Shown here piece by piece: positions 15,826-18,874 of a stretch of 18,874 nucleotides of DNA. The DNA comes from Flavobacteriales bacterium UBA979. Lineage in GTDB: Bacteria; Bacteroidota; Bacteroidia; Flavobacteriales_D; Sanyastnellaceae. Each line of letters begins with the position of its first letter. The stretch's first letter is position 1. A program made the position numbers and the translations under genes. Location: assembly GCA_002292325.1 (NCBI GenBank), contig DBBR01000083.1, forward strand, positions 26,708-45,581, read 5' to 3'. Under the pieces are notes generated by a model. The model did no database searches. It was given only the letters and a program-made list of their open reading frames with translations, and had not been told where the DNA came from.

Positions 15826-17181
15826 GGCCAAGGATGAAGAAAAATCAGCACCTTGAAACCAGCCTGAGCTCATGAGCAATATGGTGCGGTGTTCAAGCGA
15901 TACGGATCCGATAACCTGTTCAAGTTCAGCAACGTCGGTGATGATCTGCAGGGATGAATCACCTCCGAAGCAACTTCGGATAAACTCAGGGTCCAGTGCT
16001 GGAAGACCTTTTTGTGTGAGCACAGCGGGACTGTAAAACACAATCGCTTCATCCGCGGCTTCAAGTGCATTGGCATACGTTGGAAGAAATTCAGCATTCA
16101 AACTTGAGAATGTATGCAATTCAAACACAGCTGTTAGTTTCCTCAGCGGAAACGCTGCTTTCACGGCTGTGGTGGTTGCCGACACTTTACTTGGTGCATG
16201 TGCAAAATCTCGGTATACGGTAAAGCGCTCACCTTCTGAAAAGGTCTCAAGTCTTCGAGCGGCTCCTTTAAAATGTTCGATTGCAGAGTCGAATGCGCTC
16301 AAGTTGACGTTCATGATCCGTGCTAATTCTCGCGCACCCGCTATGTTTTGATAATTATGAGCTCCTACCAATGTGGTATGAATTATGGCGCCGTCAGGGA
16401 AGGTTAATTCAGATAGACCATCCGGAAGGGTTTTGTGTTTCGGCGTTTGGTAGGTCACCCAATTCAAATCTTTTCGACCACATGAAGCGATGATTTCAGC
16501 GAGTCGGGTATTTTCTTGGCACCAAACCACCACGCCGCCTGGCAAAACTGTTTTGAGAAACAACGAAAACTGTTCGGCGTATTCTGCTTCAGTCGGAAAC
16601 ACGTTGATGTGATCCCAAGCGATGCTGCTCAATAGGGCCACCTCAGGTTCATACCAAAGAAATTTGGGGCGACGATCAATCGGTGAGCTGAGGTATTCGT
16701 CTCCTTCCAGAATCGCCCATTCTCCTTCCGATTGGAGTTCCACCATTCGTTCAAATCCTTCGAGCTGTGCGCCGACCATGTAATTGAATTGCACATTGGT
16801 CCCTCGCAGTGCATGCATTAGCATGGAAGTAATGGTTGTCTTTCCGTGTGACCCTCCGATGACCACGCGTTTTTTCTGTGCATTTATTTCATGCAAAAAC
16901 TCGGGGTACGACTGTATGGTTAAACCAAGCTCGGAGGCCCTCAACAATTCGGGATTGTCTGGTTTGGCGTGCATGCCCAAAATAATTCGATCAATGGCAG
17001 CTGTAATTTGATGAGGGAACCATCCTTCTTCCGGTGGCAATAGTCCAGCGCGCTCAAGCCTTCCACGCGATGGTTCATTGATGTGGTCATCGGAACCTGA
17101 CACACGATGACCTGCATCGTGCAAGGCCAAGGCTAGATTGTGCATGGCACTTCCGCCAATTGCAATAAAATGGATATGCAT
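15817..17181 (-). CDS. mpl: Mpl-type muropeptide ligase (peptidoglycan recycling)
   Basis: A 454-aa Mur ligase, close to the about 457 aa of E. coli Mpl. The N-terminal Rossmann start is HIHFIAIGGSAMHNLAL, the P-loop GGSHGKTT is at 109-116, and the central ATPase region includes EGDEYLSSPIDRRPKF and SIAWDHINVFPT. The C-terminal domain carries FAHAPSKVSATTTAVKAAFP. The EGDEY and DFAHAP blocks favour Mpl over MurC. Mpl joins UDP-MurNAc to a recycled L-Ala-gamma-D-Glu-meso-DAP peptide in the cytoplasm. The open frame extends to 17289, but the usual N-terminus begins right before the IHFIAIGG strand, so I chose ATG 17181. A degenerate -7-like GATTTTCG at 17186-17193 (minus) ends 4 nt before it. 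Confidence 0.9.
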   Translation of the reverse strand: MHIHFIAIGGSAMHNLALALHDAGHRVSGSDDHINEPSRGRLERAGLLPPEEGWFPHQITAAIDRIILGMHAKPDNPELLRASELGLTIQSYPEFLHEINAQKKRVVIGGSHGKTTITSMLMHALRGTNVQFNYMVGAQLEGFERMVELQSEGEWAILEGDEYLSSPIDRRPKFLWYEPEVALLSSIAWDHINVFPTEAEYAEQFSLFLKTVLPGGVVVWCQENTRLAEIIASCGRKDLNWVTYQTPKHKTLPDGLSELTFPDGAIIHTTLVGAHNYQNIAGARELARIMNVNLSAFDSAIEHFKGAARRLETFSEGERFTVYRDFAHAPSKVSATTTAVKAAFPLRKLTAVFELHTFSSLNAEFLPTYANALEAADEAIVFYSPAVLTQKGLPALDPEFIRSCFGGDSSLQIITDVAELEQVIGSVSLEHRTILLMSSGWFQGADFSSSLALS

Positions 17182-17280
17182 GGTTCGAAAATCGGTAAGA
17201 ATCCCGTCGTTTTCTTTGAATTCCAATTGAAATTCCCACAGCAGGTTCTGAATTGTTCTTGACAGTGGTATTTTCCCCCA

Positions 17281-18099
17281 ATGAATCATTTGGCCTCCCT
17301 TTGGCGAACCTTGAGACTTTTTCTTCCCAGCGTGCAGTTTTTGCTGCGGGAAGGACTGGGTCGGGTATATGCTTTGGCTGCAGCTGTAGCTGTATTCTTA
17401 TTGTTTGCCTTTTTTCGAATCAGATCGCTGGTGGTAAATGCAATTATCACTCAATTCGAAGGTCTTTGGAACGGATGGTTAAGTGAGGCTGAAGATTCAG
17501 GACTTTTCGGGAGCACCTTGTTGGACGTACTCGGATCCTCCGCAGAAATTGCGCTTCATTTGTTGGTTTTTTGGATTCAATTAAAATTATTCAAACCTCT
17601 GATTTTGATTTTGTTAAGTCCCTTGCTTGCTTGGCTTATGGAAAAATGTTTGGCTGCTCAGGGAATCTCTTTGCCACCTTTCACCTGGGGCGGATTTGTA
17701 AGAAATGTTTGGCGGGGAATCAAAGTTGCTTTGTTGCTGACATTGATGGAGTTCATTTTGGTGGTTTTCTGCATGGTTTTAAGTTTTATCGTTCCACTTG
17801 TTTTCCCTCCGACGGGTATCATTGTTTTAATTCTCCCATTTATTTTGAGTGGAATTAGTGCATGGTTTTATGGCGCAGCTGTATTGGATTATGCTTGGGA
17901 ATACCGGTCTGTTTCACCCTTTGATTCTATTCGAAAAAGCTGGCAAAATCGAGGCGTAACGCTAGGAATTGGGATTCCTTTTTTTGCTCTGATGACCATT
18001 CCAATCATCTCTTGGACGATAGGTCCTGTTTTTGGAGCGGTTACGTCAATCGCTACAGCTGGTTTTGTTTATAAGGAAATTGTTGAGGAATTTGATTGA
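17281..18099 (+). CDS. EI24/CysZ-like membrane protein
   Basis: A 272-aa inner-membrane protein with hydrophobic segments at about 30-48, 85-120, 150-200 and 230-262. It matches the EI24/CysZ-type plan: a helix pair, a SPLLAWLMEKC stretch after the second segment, a GFVRNVWRGIK amphipathic linker, then YGAAVLDYAWEYRSVSPFDSIRKSW before the final helices. CysZ is a sulfate transporter in some bacteria, but this Bacteroidota branch has no proven substrate, and no sulfur genes are nearby. The gene is divergent from mpl (99-bp gap), with a weak -7-like TATTTTCC at 17269-17276 ending 4 nt before the ATG. The stop is followed after one base by a tetranucleotide repeat. Confidence 0.8.
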   Translation: MNHLASLWRTLRLFLPSVQFLLREGLGRVYALAAAVAVFLLFAFFRIRSLVVNAIITQFEGLWNGWLSEAEDSGLFGSTLLDVLGSSAEIALHLLVFWIQLKLFKPLILILLSPLLAWLMEKCLAAQGISLPPFTWGGFVRNVWRGIKVALLLTLMEFILVVFCMVLSFIVPLVFPPTGIIVLILPFILSGISAWFYGAAVLDYAWEYRSVSPFDSIRKSWQNRGVTLGIGIPFFALMTIPIISWTIGPVFGAVTSIATAGFVYKEIVEEFD

Positions 18100-18100
18100 T

Positions 18101-18140
18101 CGTTCGCTCGCTCGTTCGTTCGCTCGTTCGTTCGTTCGCT
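18101..18140. repeat. tetranucleotide repeat, ten CGYT units
   Basis: Ten consecutive 4-bp units, each CGTT or CGCT, with no interruption. The order is T,C,C,T,T,C,T,T,T,C at the third base. It starts one base after the stop of the EI24-like gene and lies 137 bp upstream of the secreted repeat-protein gene. The only variation is a pyrimidine transition at one position, which suggests slippage expansion followed by point changes. It may change length between strains. Confidence 0.9.
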
Positions 18141-18156
18141 CCGTATTTTTCATAGA

Positions 18157-18177
18157 CTGCGCACCCAGTGCATGCAG
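18157..18177. other. short hairpin between EI24-like gene and repeat-protein gene
   Basis: CTGC-GCAC, a CCA loop, then GTGC-(AT)-GCAG form an eight-base-pair stem with a two-base bulge. It is not followed by a T run on either strand, so it is not a convincing intrinsic terminator. It may be an RNA processing or transcript-end structure. Confidence 0.35.
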
Positions 18178-18213
18178 GTGTCAGAGTAGTTGTTATTTGT
18201 TGTGAAGAACTTT

Positions 18214-18225
18214 TTAATCGATTAA
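18214..18225. promoter_or_regulatory. AT-rich palindrome upstream of the repeat-protein gene
   Basis: TTAATCGATTAA is a perfect 12-bp palindrome, flanked by GAAC (18207-18210) and GTTC (18226-18229) in an imperfect longer dyad. It is 26 bp upstream of a TATATTTA element at 18251-18258, a plausible place for an operator. No known regulator site is recognised. Confidence 0.35.
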
Positions 18226-18250
18226 GTTCAATTATTTAAGGATAAATCAC

Positions 18251-18258
18251 TATATTTA
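18251..18258 (+). promoter_or_regulatory. -7-like element for the secreted repeat-protein gene
   Basis: TATATTTA matches seven of eight positions of TAnnTTTG and ends 19 nt before the ATG at 18278. No clear -33 TTTG is seen at the expected distance. AT-rich surroundings make a chance match possible. Confidence 0.35.
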
Positions 18259-18277
18259 CAATTCAAATTATCATGCC

Positions 18278-18874
18278 ATGATGGTCGCTATCGCTAAACT
18301 ATTTCGAAATAGTCTCCCTTTCTTTTTGCTTGTTCTAAGTGTGAACGGTGCTTTTTCACAAATAGAATTTACTCAAATGGTGCGTTCTAGCCAGGAGGGA
18401 TCAAAGGTCAATATTTGGATAGATCATTTGCGGCTCCAGCAATTTTCTGATTCAGTTGTTGCCAAAGTGAATTCAGATGGCGATCCTGAATGGGCTACTT
18501 GGAGTGACATCTTGACCAATGGAAACAATCCAGGCATGAACGTGAATTACAACAATTTCAGTGTTTTTGGAATTGATAGTCTAACGTCATCTGGTCTGCT
18601 GACCGCTGATAGTCTCATCTTGCTCAAAGATGCCTCGATTTCTGGTGACCTTACGGTCATGGATTCCTTGGTCATCCAAGGTGTAGCAGCCCTTGACAGT
18701 ACCCTAACCGTGTCCGGTTATACTCGGATAAACGACAGTTTGTATGTATTGGAGGCTGCAACGTTTGCTGCGGACTTTACGATTGGCGACAGTTTACGGG
18801 TGACAGGTGCAACTGCATTCGATAGTACCCTCACCGTTGCGGGGATGACGGATCTTAACGACAGTTTAAACGTG
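18278..18874 (+). CDS. secreted repeat protein, 5' part only
   Basis: An open frame of 199 codons running off the right edge. The first 27 residues form a signal peptide: K7 and R10, a hydrophobic core LPFFLLVLSV, and a cleavage site after AFS before Gln28. Residues about 30-100 form a unique N-terminal part. From about 100 the protein becomes a chain of roughly 12-residue units with the pattern G-x-x-x-hydrophobic-x-D-S-x-hydrophobic-x-V. A 24-residue pair at 135-158 (GVAALDSTLTVS, GYTRINDSLYVL) is repeated at 177-199, 42 residues later. Such spacing suggests a beta-helical or fibre-like surface protein. The C-terminus, where a sorting or chaperone domain would show, is outside the window. 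ATG 18281 is an equal alternative start. Confidence 0.8.
   Translation, partial: MMVAIAKLFRNSLPFFLLVLSVNGAFSQIEFTQMVRSSQEGSKVNIWIDHLRLQQFSDSVVAKVNSDGDPEWATWSDILTNGNNPGMNVNYNNFSVFGIDSLTSSGLLTADSLILLKDASISGDLTVMDSLVIQGVAALDSTLTVSGYTRINDSLYVLEAATFAADFTIGDSLRVTGATAFDSTLTVAGMTDLNDSLNV
18680..18874 (+). repeat. coding repeat with 126-bp (42-residue) period
   Basis: Copy one spans 18680-18751 and copy two spans 18806-18874, where the window ends. Shared stretches include GACAGTACCCT versus GATAGTACCCT and the identical AACGACAGTTT. The period equals three and a half 12-residue units, so it is a higher-order repeat of the fibre-like protein. Confidence 0.7.

Noticed and set aside
17182..17289. Upstream start for mpl
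   Set aside because: The extra 36 residues precede the normal Mur ligase N-terminal strand, are not family-like, and overlap the start of the divergent EI24-like gene.
18101..18140. CRISPR-like array
   Set aside because: The unit is only 4 bp with no spacers. It is a microsatellite.

Overview
The window is a gene-dense chromosomal segment that most likely comes from a member of the Bacteroidota, probably Flavobacteriales-like. Three observations support this. Several gene starts are preceded by the Bacteroidota -7 promoter element TAnnTTTG. The last gene encodes a signal peptide ending AFS|Q, a common style in this phylum. The gene content (Mpl-type Mur ligase, GufA-type ZIP with a DtxR-family regulator, Uup-type ABC-F protein, split paa cluster) also fits. 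The exact genus cannot be read from the sequence. I see no rRNA, tRNA, CRISPR array, transposase, integrase or phage gene, and no stretch over 300 bases without a gene.

Layout: (1) 1-1884 (+): the 3' end of truA, overlapped by a full-length ABC exporter. (2) 1915-4939 (-): a hypothetical 160-aa protein, then paaD, paaC, paaB and paaA read leftward in a tightly overlapping operon. paaE (5017-6099, +) diverges from paaA. Together these encode all five subunits of phenylacetyl-CoA epoxidase, the ring-activating step of aerobic phenylacetate degradation. The other paa genes (ligase, isomerase, ring hydrolase, thiolases) are not in the window. (3) 6114-8009 (-): a Uup-type ABC-F ATPase. (4) 8069-11366 (+): a three-gene operon joined by ATGA overlaps, made of an ElaA-type acetyltransferase fused to a DinB-like domain, a family 2 glycosyltransferase with C-terminal membrane segments, and an O-antigen ligase/polymerase-like membrane protein. 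(5) 11378-14253 (-): CTP synthase pyrG and an AI-2E/PerM-family membrane protein. (6) 14346-15825 (+): a DtxR/MntR-family metalloregulator overlapping a ZIP metal transporter, with two matched operator palindromes on the promoter. (7) 15817-17181 (-): an Mpl-type muropeptide ligase. (8) 17281-18099 (+): an EI24/CysZ-like membrane protein, followed by a perfect 40-bp tetranucleotide repeat. (9) 18278-end (+): the start of a secreted protein built from about 12-residue repeats, cut by the window edge.

The genes lie in alternating divergent and convergent pairs with very short gaps, and convergent ends are 30 bp apart or less or overlap. The most notable non-coding signal is a -7-like element ending only 4-5 nt before the start codon of many genes (paaE, uup, the AI-2E gene, dtxR, and more weakly GNAT-DinB, mpl and EI24). 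This predicts leaderless or nearly leaderless mRNAs. At dtxR the same element is embedded in a TTTAG-N5-CTAAA operator that ends on the A of the ATG. I found no clear new defence or mobile system. The best leads are the dtxR operator arrangement, the GNAT-DinB fusion inside a glycan operon, and the repeat protein at the right edge.
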